Shown here: in pieces, positions 42,758 through 51,576 of the stretch
Layout: each line of letters starts with the position of its first letter
Position numbering within the stretch: the stretch's first letter is position 1
Assembly (NCBI GenBank): GCA_947056845.1
Contig: CAMSCJ010000001.1
Location: 32,442 to 96,441 of the forward strand
Direction of reading: 5' to 3'
DNA: 64,000 bases
Origin: an uncultured Mycoplasmatota bacterium
Lineage (GTDB): Bacteria > Bacillota_I > Bacilli_A > RF39 > UBA660
The notes under the pieces: model-generated
What the model saw: only the letters and a program-made list of their open reading frames with translations
Database searches by the model: none
What the model was told of the DNA's origin: nothing
Made by a program: the position numbers and the translations under genes

Positions 42758-42979
42758 TTAAATATAATTATTCATTGCTACATTATCTTTAAGTTTGGCA
42801 TATAAAAAGATATTTGTGCCATCATACTTTAAAACATCACGATTTAATTCATCGATTCCTGCCAAAACTTTAGAAAAGTGTTTCATAACCTCAGGACTTA
42901 TATTCTTTTTTTGTTTTGTTCTAGTTATATTTTTTACTTTTCTTTCTAATTCTTCAATTTGCATACTTAAATCTTTCAT
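42758..42979 (-). CDS. Hypothetical coiled-coil protein, 73 aa
   Basis: ATG after a perfect AGGAGG. MKDLSMQIEELERKVKNI is a short heptad helix, followed by basic TRTKQKKN, then a helix with HFSKVLAGIDELNRDVLKY. No family recognised. First gene of a small operon divergent from 43149, with an inverted repeat between the promoters. Confidence 0.55.
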   Translation of the reverse strand: MKDLSMQIEELERKVKNITRTKQKKNISPEVMKHFSKVLAGIDELNRDVLKYDGTNIFLYAKLKDNVAMNNYI

Positions 42980-43047
42980 AAACTTCCTCCTAGCTTAATT
43001 TAATTTTACATCCAAATTCAAAAATGTGTCAATATAATTGATATAGC

Positions 43048-43069
43048 GTTTACATATATAAATGTAAAC
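43048..43069. promoter_or_regulatory. Inverted repeat in a divergent promoter region
   Basis: GTTTACAT and ATGTAAAC are perfect 8-bp arms separated by 6 bases, 69 bp from one start and 80 bp from the other. Looks like a regulator operator; the regulator is not known. Confidence 0.4.
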
Positions 43070-43148
43070 TATATTCATTATTATTATTTGTATTTTTTAG
43101 TTTTTTAATACAAAAATTAACCATAATATAAATAATGGAGGATTTTTT

Positions 43149-43664
43149 ATGAAAATTTTAACATACTTAGCTATTTTTATAGCAAAAATTATTGAAAATA
43201 CACTTTCGACCCTTCGTTTAATTGTTGTTGCTAAAGGGAAAAAATTATTTGGGGCTATCTTACAATTTATTATTGCGTTTGTTTGGGTTATTACAACAGG
43301 AATTGTTGTTGTTAATATAAAAGATGATCCTTTAAAAATCGTTTTCTTTGCTTTTGGCTCTTTAATAGGTTCTTATTTAGGGAGTTATATTGAAGAAAAA
43401 ATCGCTTTGGGTAATGATATGATTAAGGTTATTGTTGATAAAGATAATTGTGAAAAAATATATAATGCACTATCAGAAAAATATCTAGTTACATCTATAA
43501 ATGGAAAAAAGAAAAATCAAGATATTGCGATTTTATGCATTATAGCTAAGAAAAAAGAAAGAAGTAAGCTTATATCAATAATTCAAAAATTGGATAAAGA
43601 AGCGATTATAACCATTGAAGCAATAAAAAATGTTTCCTATAATGAATCTTTAAAAAGTAAGTAA
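43149..43664 (+). CDS. UPF0316/DUF2179-type membrane protein
   Basis: 171 residues, ATG after TGGAGG. Three hydrophobic segments: a start rich in KIIENTLSTLRLIVVAKGKK, then AILQFIIAFVWVITTGIVVV and IVFFAFGSLIGSYLGSYIEEK, followed by a cytoplasmic DUF2179-like domain with KVIVDKDNCEKIYNAL and DIAILCIIAKKKERSKL. This is the UPF0316 layout. Function unknown. Its 3' end overlaps the convergent GDPD gene by 28 bp. Confidence 0.85.
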   Translation: MKILTYLAIFIAKIIENTLSTLRLIVVAKGKKLFGAILQFIIAFVWVITTGIVVVNIKDDPLKIVFFAFGSLIGSYLGSYIEEKIALGNDMIKVIVDKDNCEKIYNALSEKYLVTSINGKKKNQDIAILCIIAKKKERSKLISIIQKLDKEAIITIEAIKNVSYNESLKSK

Positions 43665-44299
43665 GAGTTATCGCTTATAACATAAAAGTCATTCTTTACT
43701 TTCTTTTTTATTTTAGCTAATTTTTCTTTTTTATCAATGGTAAAAATAAAAATTTGTTTATTATAATTAATTAAATCAATATAATTATAACTATATAAAT
43801 AAAAGTCTAAATCATCATTTATATTATTAGTATTCATTAAATAACCAACAATTAATCCGCATTTATAACTACCATATTTAGATTTTATTTTTTTTATTAA
43901 TTTATAGTTAAAACTACAAATGTATATGTTTAAATGGCGATATTTTTTCAATAAATTAAATAGAATAATGATAAACTTATCATAGTCATCACGTTCTTCT
44001 TTAATTTCAATAAGTAATATTTTATCAGTTCTTACACTTGAAAGTACACTTTCTAATGTCGAAATATCTGGATTACTTTTTTTTATTTCCTTAAAATTCT
44101 TACTATAAACAGGATAAAGGTTTTTATTATTATCAAAAATTAACATATTATGATTTATGACAATTTTCTTATCCTTAGTTAATCGAATATCAAACTCAAC
44201 CCCAGCAATGTAGTCTTCATTTAAACAATTTATAATTGCCTCTTTTGTATTTTCTTTAAAATTATGATTATCATTTCCTCTATGAGCTATTAGTTTCAT
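43637..44299 (-). CDS. Glycerophosphodiester phosphodiesterase
   Basis: 220 residues. The GDPD signature is at the N-terminus: IAHRGNDNHNFKENTKEAI (catalytic His and Glu), then GVEFDIRLTKDKKIVINHN (EFD and second His) and LLIEIKEE. Slightly short for the family. Hydrolyses glycerophosphodiesters to glycerol-3-phosphate and an alcohol. No signal peptide, so a cytoplasmic (UgpQ-like) form. Confidence 0.9.
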   Translation of the reverse strand: MKLIAHRGNDNHNFKENTKEAIINCLNEDYIAGVEFDIRLTKDKKIVINHNMLIFDNNKNLYPVYSKNFKEIKKSNPDISTLESVLSSVRTDKILLIEIKEERDDYDKFIIILFNLLKKYRHLNIYICSFNYKLIKKIKSKYGSYKCGLIVGYLMNTNNINDDLDFYLYSYNYIDLINYNKQIFIFTIDKKEKLAKIKKKVKNDFYVISDNSYLLFKDSL

Positions 44300-44325
44300 A
44301 TTCCACCTAATTAAATATATTAGAA

Positions 44326-44366
44326 TAAAAAAAAATAATTCTATAATATACCTTATTAGAATTATT
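44326..44366 (-). terminator. Intrinsic terminator after cca
   Basis: Minus-strand AATAATTCTA / TAGAATTATT stem followed by a long T run. Confidence 0.75.
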
Positions 44367-44374
44367 TTAGTAAT

Positions 44375-45472
44375 TTAATTATATCTTTTAGATATATAAT
44401 CAATTAAAATATTTTTTTTATTTTCTATTTTTTCACTTAAAATTAAATGCTCAATATCTTTTATAATATCGTTAATTTTATTACTGCTTTTATCATTAAG
44501 CATATCTTCTATTTCTTTATAATTTATTTCTATATCACTACTATTATGAATTGGCAGTTTGTTATAATTTGCTTCAATTATATTAGGGTCTATTTTTCTA
44601 ATTTCAGCAGCTAATTTTAAAACAATTAATTGATTATTATATAAAATATGTACATCATTTAAATCTTTTTCCTCTAATTTTTTAACAGCTTTCATTATAT
44701 ATACTTCTGATGATGAAAAAGGATAAATATCAGTTACATCTAATTGCGTCCAAATACCGATTAAAGAGCTTGTTAAGACGGTTTTCTCTAAATTCTTTAA
44801 TTCTAGGGAACTATCCAATCCTAAATCTAAAATAAGTTCAATCCCTTTTTTTATATTTGGACTTAAAAAAATTTTTTCTAATTCTTTCTTTTTATAAAAA
44901 TATGACAAATTATTTACTAAATGACTATTTTGTTTAATGGCGGTTTTTAAATTTTCTTCTAATTCAAAATCTAATGTTACTGAAAATCTTATAGCTCTTA
45001 AGATTCTTAATGCATCTTCTTTTAACCGTTTATCAGGTTTACCTATCATCCTAATTAAACGCTTATTAATATCTTCCCTACCCTTAAAAATATCTATATA
45101 ATTAAGATCACTAGTAAGACAAATAGCATTCATGGTAAAATCACGTCTTTTTAAATCTGTTTTTAAATTGTTAACAAATTTGACTTTAGTAGGATGTCTA
45201 TTATCTAAATATTTAGATTCGCGTCTAAAAGTTGTGATTTCATATTTATTGTTATTCTCTGTCAAAATTAATGAACCATATTGGTCTAAGGAAATATTAT
45301 CGCCAAATATTTTTCTCAGATCACTTGGTTTAGCACTAGTACAAATATCAACATCAGAATTTTCTTTATTAAGATAAAAATCTCTAACAAAGCCACCAAC
45401 TATATAAGCTTTAAATCCAGCATTCTCAATTTTTTTTAAAACCCCGACTATATTATTTAAAATAAACAGCAC
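44375..45472 (-). CDS. cca: CCA tRNA nucleotidyltransferase
   Basis: 365 residues. Class II nucleotidyltransferase head: YIVGGFVRDFYLNKENSDVD (GG and DxD motif), RRDFTMNAI, then DALRILRAIRFS for tRNA/nucleotide recognition. Adds or repairs the 3' CCA of tRNAs. Start uncertain: the GTG at 45472 lies inside the GGGAGGTG ribosome site, and the first codon at proper distance is an ATT at 45463, so a rare start codon is possible. Preceded by hup. Confidence 0.93.
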   Translation of the reverse strand: MLFILNNIVGVLKKIENAGFKAYIVGGFVRDFYLNKENSDVDICTSAKPSDLRKIFGDNISLDQYGSLILTENNNKYEITTFRRESKYLDNRHPTKVKFVNNLKTDLKRRDFTMNAICLTSDLNYIDIFKGREDINKRLIRMIGKPDKRLKEDALRILRAIRFSVTLDFELEENLKTAIKQNSHLVNNLSYFYKKKELEKIFLSPNIKKGIELILDLGLDSSLELKNLEKTVLTSSLIGIWTQLDVTDIYPFSSSEVYIMKAVKKLEEKDLNDVHILYNNQLIVLKLAAEIRKIDPNIIEANYNKLPIHNSSDIEINYKEIEDMLNDKSSNKINDIIKDIEHLILSEKIENKKNILIDYISKRYN

Positions 45473-45480
45473 CTCCCAAA

Positions 45481-45503
45481 AGAAAAAAGGCTAAACGCCT
45501 CTT
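45481..45503 (-). terminator. Intrinsic terminator after hup
   Basis: Minus-strand AAGAGGC / GCCTTTT stem, five-base loop, then TTCTTTT. It overlaps the hup stop and lies only 8 bp upstream of cca. Confidence 0.75.
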
Positions 45504-45774
45504 AGTTTAAAGCTTCTTTTAATTTAGAACCAGCTTTAATTGTAACAGTTATCTTTGCAGGTACTGGAACAACTGCTCCTGTTCTTGGGTTACGAGCTGT
45601 TGTAGCAGCTTTTTTCTTAGCAGTAAATGTACAGAAACCTGTAATTGTTACTTTACCGTCTTTTTTTAACCCTTCTTCTACACTTTCCATCATTGCTTCT
45701 AATGCACGAGCAGCATCAGCTTTTGTTAACCCTGCCTTTTCTGCAATAGCATTCACTAAATCTGTTTTTGTCAT
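45502..45774 (-). CDS. hup: DNA-binding protein HU
   Basis: 90 residues from the ATG at 45774 (AGGAGG upstream); earlier in-frame codons are non-coding leader. KTDLVNAIAEKAGLTKADA, GKVTITGFCTFTAKKKAA, the DNA-clasping arm ARNPRTGAVVPVPAK, and an IKAGSKLKEALN end. Bends and compacts DNA as a dimer. Its base composition is richer in G/C than the neighbours, as expected of a highly expressed gene. Confidence 0.97.
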   Translation of the reverse strand: MTKTDLVNAIAEKAGLTKADAARALEAMMESVEEGLKKDGKVTITGFCTFTAKKKAATTARNPRTGAVVPVPAKITVTIKAGSKLKEALN

Positions 45775-45815
45775 TAATATATACCTCCTATATAAGCTAT
45801 CTTGCCTACAATTAA

Positions 45816-45844
45816 AGGATACCATGTTTTTTTAGTTAAATCAA
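45816..45844 (-). promoter_or_regulatory. Promoter of hup
   Basis: Minus-strand TTGATT, 17 bases, TATCCT, about 42 bp before the ATG. Confidence 0.5.
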
Positions 45845-45982
45845 TACTTTTTTTAGTATTTCTTATCATTTTAAGAAGATTTTAAGAAAAATTTTATCAT
45901 AAAAGTAAATATTTACCTATTAATTACCAATTATACTATATTTTATATAAATTAAAGTAATAGGCATCCTAGAATTTCTATT

Positions 45983-46846
45983 TTAATATCTTAACTTTTT
46001 ATTTAAATATTTCTCAATTGACAATTCGCTAATATCTAAATTATTATTTTTGCCTAAGCCAATTTCAATATCGGGCTTAACAGTTGGACCATGATAATCA
46101 CTACCACCTGTTATTAATAAATCATATTCTTTAGCCAAATTAAGACTATTATTAATACCCGATATACTAAAACCACTATGATAACATTCTAAGCCCATTA
46201 GTCCATGATTTTTTAAATCACATATATACTCTCTTAATTCTGTATAATCCTTTTTTAATTGATAATTGTGAGCCAAAACAGGAATACCACCAGCCTTATT
46301 AATAATATCTATACATTCATAAGCTGAGAATTCTTTTTTTTCATCAAATGTCATTTTTTTAGATGGTATAATGTATCTTTTAAAAGCATCATTTATTGAA
46401 TCACAATAACCCAATCTAACTAACATTTTTGATATTTCCACATTATTAGTAGAGCCTTTTTTTATAAAAAGATGGTCAATATCTTGTTGTGTAAAATTCA
46501 ACTTAAAAACATTTTTTAAACATTCTGTAATAAGCAATATATTATACTTATCCATTTCTTTCAATTTCTTTAAATGTTCTATTAAATATTCACTATATAA
46601 ATCAATATTATATCCTAAAATATGACACTTGCCTTTATCTATTTTGGCTGATAATTCAATTCCTGTTACAAATTTTAGATTATTTTTTTTATGCAGATTG
46701 TTCTCAATAATTTCTTTACAACCATTGATTGTATCATGATCGGTGATTGAAAAAAAATCAATTTCTTTTTCTTTAACTATATTAATAATTTCTTCAGGTG
46801 TTAATTCTCCATCGGAATAAATCGTATGAATATGTAAATCTTTCAT
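45983..46846 (-). CDS. PHP-domain phosphoesterase (RNase AM/TrpH type)
   Basis: 287 residues. PHP metal motifs in order: DLHIHTIYSDG, ITDHDTINGC, TGIELSAK, GGIPVLAHNYQLKK and GSDYHGPTVKP. This is the YciV/TrpH-like group, which releases phosphate from nucleoside 3',5'-bisphosphates or trims RNA 5' ends. Complete. Downstream of the beta-lactamase-fold gene in a coaE-coaD-MBL-PHP run on one strand. Confidence 0.88.
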   Translation of the reverse strand: MKDLHIHTIYSDGELTPEEIINIVKEKEIDFFSITDHDTINGCKEIIENNLHKKNNLKFVTGIELSAKIDKGKCHILGYNIDLYSEYLIEHLKKLKEMDKYNILLITECLKNVFKLNFTQQDIDHLFIKKGSTNNVEISKMLVRLGYCDSINDAFKRYIIPSKKMTFDEKKEFSAYECIDIINKAGGIPVLAHNYQLKKDYTELREYICDLKNHGLMGLECYHSGFSISGINNSLNLAKEYDLLITGGSDYHGPTVKPDIEIGLGKNNNLDISELSIEKYLNKKLRY

Positions 46847-46855
46847 TATATAACC

Positions 46856-47620
46856 TCATTTCAATATTAATTTTTTGCCTTCTTCAGCTACTATTGTATT
46901 TTTAAAAATTTCTCTAGCTTCTTTTCTATATAATTTCTTATCGATAGTCGGCCAAAAATGTGTTAGCATAAGTTGCTTTACATTAGAAAGTTTAGCTAAT
47001 TTTGCTGCCTCATAAGCATATAAATGATTGTTACCCTTTTGGTGTTGACCACGCAAGAATGTTGATTCACAAATGAGTAAATCAGCATTAGAAAATATTT
47101 CACATAAACTTTCATCATAACCTGTATCACCTGAATAACATAGTTTATAACCATTATACTCCAATTTTATCGCATAACTAGTAATATTATGTTTAGTCTT
47201 TTTAAAACTAATGTTAATATCACCAATTTTTAAATTACGATTACAATTATATTCATTATAAATTTTTAAATCAAAATATTGTTCCTCTCCAAAATTAATT
47301 AAATAATTATAATCATATAAATCAGCACTTATTTTATATTCTTTTGGTATATAAATATTTATTTTTTGTTTTAAATAGCCTAAATTATGGTAAACATGTG
47401 ATGCATACCCTAGTTCTAATAAACCACCATAGTGATCTTTATGTAAATGTGTAATAATAACATTTAAATTTTCTAACATTGTTTCCATATCTATTAGTCT
47501 AGGTACACCTGGCCCACAATCTAATAAAATTTTATTTAAGCCATCAGTAACTAAAAATCCTGGACAATTTTTATCCAATCTACAAAACGGGGCAACACTA
47601 CCTAGTATTTGTAATTCCAT
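46856..47620 (-). CDS. Metallo-beta-lactamase-fold hydrolase (RNase Z-like)
   Basis: 254 residues. LLDCGPGVPRL, then ITHLHKDHYGGL (HxHxDH), CYSGDTGYDESL (Asp ligand), CESTFLRGQH and LTHFWPTI. Resembles RNase Z-related phosphodiesterases. Complete. Four bases separate it from coaD. Confidence 0.88.
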   Translation of the reverse strand: MELQILGSVAPFCRLDKNCPGFLVTDGLNKILLDCGPGVPRLIDMETMLENLNVIITHLHKDHYGGLLELGYASHVYHNLGYLKQKINIYIPKEYKISADLYDYNYLINFGEEQYFDLKIYNEYNCNRNLKIGDINISFKKTKHNITSYAIKLEYNGYKLCYSGDTGYDESLCEIFSNADLLICESTFLRGQHQKGNNHLYAYEAAKLAKLSNVKQLMLTHFWPTIDKKLYRKEAREIFKNTIVAEEGKKLILK

Positions 47621-47624
47621 CTAA

Positions 47625-48113
47625 TCACCTTCTTTTTAATTTCTTCTGCATACCAACACTTACAATTGGATGAACATAATCATTAATATCTTTACCTAAA
47701 TTAAATATTTCTCTTACAACACTAGATGATAGAAATTGATAAGCACTATCAGCAAAGAAACAAACAGTATTTATTTTACCATCACTAATACTTTTATTTA
47801 TAGTAGCAAGCCCAATTTCTGAATCAAAATCCGTAACACCTCTTAAACCTCTAATTAATGCCTTACAACCATATTTAAGTGCTACATCAACTGAGGCCCC
47901 ACTTCCTAACACAACTTTAATATTCTTGGCCTTTTCATATATTTTTTCGATTAAGTACTGTCTTTCTTCTAATGTAAAAAAACCGCTATTTTTTAAAGGA
48001 TTTTGCATAACAGCAATAATAACTTCATCAAATATGTCACTAGCTTGTTCAATAACACTCATATGTCCATAAGTTATAGGATCAAAACTACCTGGATATA
48101 ATACTTTTGTCAT
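47625..48113 (-). CDS. coaD: Pantetheine-phosphate adenylyltransferase
   Basis: 162 residues. VLYPGSFDPITYGHMSVI (HxGH-like TxGH motif), LIRGLRGVTDFDSE and FFADSAYQFLSSSVVREI are the CoaD hallmarks. Makes dephospho-CoA from 4'-phosphopantetheine and ATP. Overlaps coaE by 26 bp; together they complete the last two CoA steps. Confidence 0.97.
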   Translation of the reverse strand: MTKVLYPGSFDPITYGHMSVIEQASDIFDEVIIAVMQNPLKNSGFFTLEERQYLIEKIYEKAKNIKVVLGSGASVDVALKYGCKALIRGLRGVTDFDSEIGLATINKSISDGKINTVCFFADSAYQFLSSSVVREIFNLGKDINDYVHPIVSVGMQKKLKRR

Positions 48114-48663
48114 ATATTTTTTTCACCATCACTTTCGTTTCTTCTTTTACCTTATTTTCAATGACATAATCAAATTTATTTTCATCAAAGTTTAATGTCG
48201 CTTTTTCTCTTTTCTCAAATTTATCAGATGTAATATTATCCCTAATTATGGCCCGATTAATTCTATCTTTAAAATCAGCCTTAACTAATATATTAATATC
48301 AGAATCGTTAAAATACTTCGTTTTAGGAATTAAAATCCAATCTAATATAATAATTTTATTCGAATTAAGAATTAAATAATCGTCTATTTTTTGTTCCATA
48401 TATTGCCATGTAAGATTAGATAATTCTTGCATTTTATCTTGATTATTAAAAACGATTTCGCCTAATGCTTCTCGATCGATTTTATTATCATTTAAATTAA
48501 GATTAAACTGTTTAATTATTTTAGACTTTACTTCTTCTATTTCAAGTACCTCGTGTCCAATTAAATCTATATTTAAATGTACTATATTTTGATTTAAAGT
48601 CGTTAAATAATTAGCAATAAAACTTTTACCTGAACCCGATGCTCCAGTTATCGTTATTAACAT
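48088..48663 (-). CDS. coaE: Dephospho-CoA kinase
   Basis: 191 residues. P-loop ITGASGSGKSFIANYL, then LIGHEVL and KIDREALGEIVFNNQDKM typical of CoaE, and a LID-like basic segment. Phosphorylates dephospho-CoA on the ribose 3'-OH. Slightly diverged from standard CoaE (the usual GGPGSGKS and DADxI are changed), but the adjacent, overlapping coaD supports the call. Confidence 0.85.
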   Translation of the reverse strand: MLITITGASGSGKSFIANYLTTLNQNIVHLNIDLIGHEVLEIEEVKSKIIKQFNLNLNDNKIDREALGEIVFNNQDKMQELSNLTWQYMEQKIDDYLILNSNKIIILDWILIPKTKYFNDSDINILVKADFKDRINRAIIRDNITSDKFEKREKATLNFDENKFDYVIENKVKEETKVMVKKIYDKSIISR

Positions 48664-48751
48664 TTTTATCCCTCCTCTACTTGTATTATATTATTTTTTA
48701 ATATATAATTAAAATACATATTTGTCATACTAAATATAACTGGAGGTTATT

Positions 48752-49639
48752 ATGAATATTGATTTTGAGTTATATCGCATTTTTTATGTGGTTGCAAATA
48801 ATGGTAATATTACTAAGGCTAGTCAAGAATTATTAATTTCACAACCTGCTGTTACTAAAAGTATAAAAAAATTAGAAGATGCTTTAGGTGGTCAATTATT
48901 TGTTAGAACTAAAAAAGGTGTTAATCTAACTAATGAAGGAAAAGAAATATATTATTATATTAAAAACGCCATTGAATATATTAATAATGCTGAAAATAAA
49001 TTTACTAATTTAAAACAACTTAGTACTGGCAATATTAGGATTGGTATTAGTACTACCTTAGCTAAAAATTTTTTAATGCCTTATTTAAATAAATTTCACA
49101 CTTTATATCCAAATATAAAAATAGAAATTAACAATAGCCTAACAACTGATTTAATTGAATATTTAAGAAAAGGTACACTTGATATTGTCTTTTTAAATTT
49201 ACCATTTGAAGAAAAAAATGATGTAATGATTAAACCTATCAAGGAAATTCATGATTGTTTCATTGTAGGAAAAAATTATGGTCACTTAAAAAATACTATT
49301 TTTAATATAAATGATTTAAATAATTACCCATTGATATTACAGCGTAAGAAATCAAATACTAGAACATTTTTAGATAATTTTATGAAAGAAAATAATAGCA
49401 TTTTAAATTCTGATATGGATATTGCCAGCTATAATTTAATGATTGAATTAGTGAAGATTGGTTTTGGTATTGGTTTTGCAACGCGTGAATATATAAATAG
49501 TGAATTAAAAAATGGTGAGTTAATTGAATTAAAAATTAAACAAAAAATTCCTCCGCGACATATTGCTATCGCTACTAGTAAAAATACTATTCCTAGTTTT
49601 AGTACTAAAAAATTAATAGAAATAATTGAAAAAAAATGA
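48752..49639 (+). CDS. LysR-family transcriptional regulator
   Basis: 295 residues, ATG after GGAGG. Winged HTH at ~1-65 (LYRIFYVVANNGNITKASQE, LLISQPAVTKSIKKLED), then a periplasmic-binding-like effector domain (STGNIRIGISTTLAKNFL, LDIVFLNLPFEEK, GFGIGFATREYI). Divergent from coaE, so it may control that run or itself. Effector unknown. Confidence 0.92.
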   Translation: MNIDFELYRIFYVVANNGNITKASQELLISQPAVTKSIKKLEDALGGQLFVRTKKGVNLTNEGKEIYYYIKNAIEYINNAENKFTNLKQLSTGNIRIGISTTLAKNFLMPYLNKFHTLYPNIKIEINNSLTTDLIEYLRKGTLDIVFLNLPFEEKNDVMIKPIKEIHDCFIVGKNYGHLKNTIFNINDLNNYPLILQRKKSNTRTFLDNFMKENNSILNSDMDIASYNLMIELVKIGFGIGFATREYINSELKNGELIELKIKQKIPPRHIAIATSKNTIPSFSTKKLIEIIEKK

Positions 49640-49654
49640 CATAAGTCATTTTTT
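49631..49654. terminator. Bidirectional terminator
   Basis: AAAAAATGAC / GTCATTTTTT stem, ATAA loop, between the convergent LysR and DUF308 genes. Confidence 0.75.
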
Positions 49655-50195
49655 ATTTTATAATATCAGGATTAATATTCTTAGGTATAACAATATATTG
49701 AATAATTTCAACAATTGAATAAATAATTAAAACTAAACCAATGATTTTATATGCTGTATTAAAATTAATAACAACATAAAGGCCACATAAAATCATAACT
49801 ATTGATGTAATTAAGACATAAATCCAAGAATCAACTTTAAATTCTTTCAAACTAAAAGCAGTCATTAATTTCATAATTCCAGAGTATAAAATCCAACCAC
49901 CAATCGCAAAATTAATGATAAAAGCAATTGCTGATAAACAAATGATAACAACAAAACCGATAACAATAGCAATGATACCTAATATTAAATCGCCATTATT
50001 TGTAATATTCATTTTCTTACTCATTCGATAATATGAAAATATTTTAACAATTCCTGTTATAATAAACAAGGCCCCAATTACATAAGATATAAATTTAATT
50101 ACACCATCAGGATTAGAAAATAATAACACACCAATAATTAAAAATAAAATAGCAGTTATAATACTCATTGTATCTTTTTTTAAATTTTTTGCCAT
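49653..50195 (-). CDS. HdeD-like DUF308 membrane protein
   Basis: 180 residues with six hydrophobic segments in three hairpins, the repeat pattern of DUF308/HdeD (IGVLLFSNPDGVIKFISYV, LILGIIAIVIGFVVIICLSA, WIYVLITSIVMILCGLYVV). Function unclear; in enterobacteria the family is linked to acid resistance. Single gene, ATG after AGGAGG. Confidence 0.85.
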   Translation of the reverse strand: MAKNLKKDTMSIITAILFLIIGVLLFSNPDGVIKFISYVIGALFIITGIVKIFSYYRMSKKMNITNNGDLILGIIAIVIGFVVIICLSAIAFIINFAIGGWILYSGIMKLMTAFSLKEFKVDSWIYVLITSIVMILCGLYVVINFNTAYKIIGLVLIIYSIVEIIQYIVIPKNINPDIIK

Positions 50196-50257
50196 ATAAA
50201 CCTCCTATAATTTATATATATTATACTACGAATGAAATTATTTTAAAAGCAAAATGA

Positions 50258-51379
50258 TTAATTTTCGATTTTAATATTTTTCATATCACTTTCCATTGTA
50301 TTTAGACTATTTTGACCATTATTTGCGTAGGTTCCATTAATGACTCTTACCATTATATTATAACTCTCATGGGTTAAGTTATTAAATGTATATTCGTCTG
50401 ATTCTTGAGCTGGTGTCCAGATGGTTCCATAATCACTACTAAATTGGTATCGCATAATTCCCGATTCATTATCATTCCCCATGGCCTTTACAGTAATACT
50501 ATTTTTGTCTTTGGATAAAACAATAAAATCGGCCATAGTTGGCGCTGTTATATCAATATTATTTATGGTTAAGGATTTCATATCATAAAATGTTTTGCCA
50601 TCATATATTCTTGTTTTAATAGTTCCATTATTTTCAAAGATGATTTCTGTTTCTTGAGTAGTCTTATACCAAACATTTTGTTCTAATCTTGTTCCTATAT
50701 CAATTTTCTCATTGCATATTATATCCGTAAAATCAAAACACTTATATACAATATTATTATTAATAATATTACCACTAGCATTAAACATATAGATAGGGTT
50801 TTTTATCTGACCACTATTGTATATAATATTCACATTTTTACTTATAGCATAACCACTCAAATTTGAAATTATCTGTGTATCTATTTCACTTTTCGTTTTT
50901 ATAAATGTGCTATATATAATCGTATTTGTCTTGTATAGATTGAATATAGGTTTATTAACATTTTCTACTATAACTTTATAATAATGATCACTTTTTAAGT
51001 TGTCAAAGAGATAGCTAATATCATTAGTTAAAGTTTTAATTACAACTTCATCTATTAATACATTTTCATCATATAAATATAGTTTAAATATTGAAAAACT
51101 AGGACCAAAATTTTTCAATATAATATTAATCTTTATCGTTCTTGTTGTTGTTACTTGTGATATATCTAACTGGGGAGATATCGAATTTGGAATTTGCTGT
51201 TCTGCTACTATACTTTCTAAAAAATAATCATTATTACCTTTTGTATAATTTTTAATTGGATAAGAATAATTGGTTGAATCACTACTTAAATGTATAATAA
51301 TTAATGATACAACTATTAATATAACTGAGAGTTTTATTAATTGACTAAGTATAACTCTTATTTTTTTTATCTTTCCCAA
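50258..51379 (-). CDS. Exported or membrane-anchored protein with fibronectin-III-like end
   Basis: 373 residues. One N-terminal membrane segment (LIKLSVILIVVSLIIIHL) followed by an extracellular part. Residues ~50-270 are beta-rich and unrecognised; from ~275 (ITAPTMADFIVLSKDKNSIT, GNDNESGIMRYQFSSDYGT, WTPAQESDEYTFNNL) it matches the Ig/fibronectin-III-like repeats of Firmicutes surface proteins. No sortase motif. Function unknown; it may be part of the sporulation-linked envelope set only by proximity to spoIVA. Confidence 0.7.
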   Translation of the reverse strand: MGKIKKIRVILSQLIKLSVILIVVSLIIIHLSSDSTNYSYPIKNYTKGNNDYFLESIVAEQQIPNSISPQLDISQVTTTRTIKINIILKNFGPSFSIFKLYLYDENVLIDEVVIKTLTNDISYLFDNLKSDHYYKVIVENVNKPIFNLYKTNTIIYSTFIKTKSEIDTQIISNLSGYAISKNVNIIYNSGQIKNPIYMFNASGNIINNNIVYKCFDFTDIICNEKIDIGTRLEQNVWYKTTQETEIIFENNGTIKTRIYDGKTFYDMKSLTINNIDITAPTMADFIVLSKDKNSITVKAMGNDNESGIMRYQFSSDYGTIWTPAQESDEYTFNNLTHESYNIMVRVINGTYANNGQNSLNTMESDMKNIKIEN

Positions 51380-51550
51380 TTTTACTCACTTCCTATTATA
51401 GTAATAATAGCATTTTAAGAAAAAAACTACAATATTAAGTTTTAAATTTTGGAAGTATAACTTAATTTTAATACTAGTACTTAAATCCTTTCATTTCATA
51501 TATTTCGTTAAATAATATCATTTAATCCCTATTACAATAATTAATAGCAT

Positions 51551-51576
51551 AAAAAAAAATACATTAGTATTTTTTT
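51551..51576 (-). terminator. Intrinsic terminator after spoIVA
   Basis: Minus-strand AAAAATAC / GTATTTTT stem with a TAAT loop and a T run, overlapping the spoIVA stop. The rest of 51380-51550 holds no gene. Confidence 0.75.

Noticed and set aside
43048..43069. Inverted repeat as an intrinsic terminator
   Set aside because: It lies between divergent genes and has no T run, so an operator is more likely.
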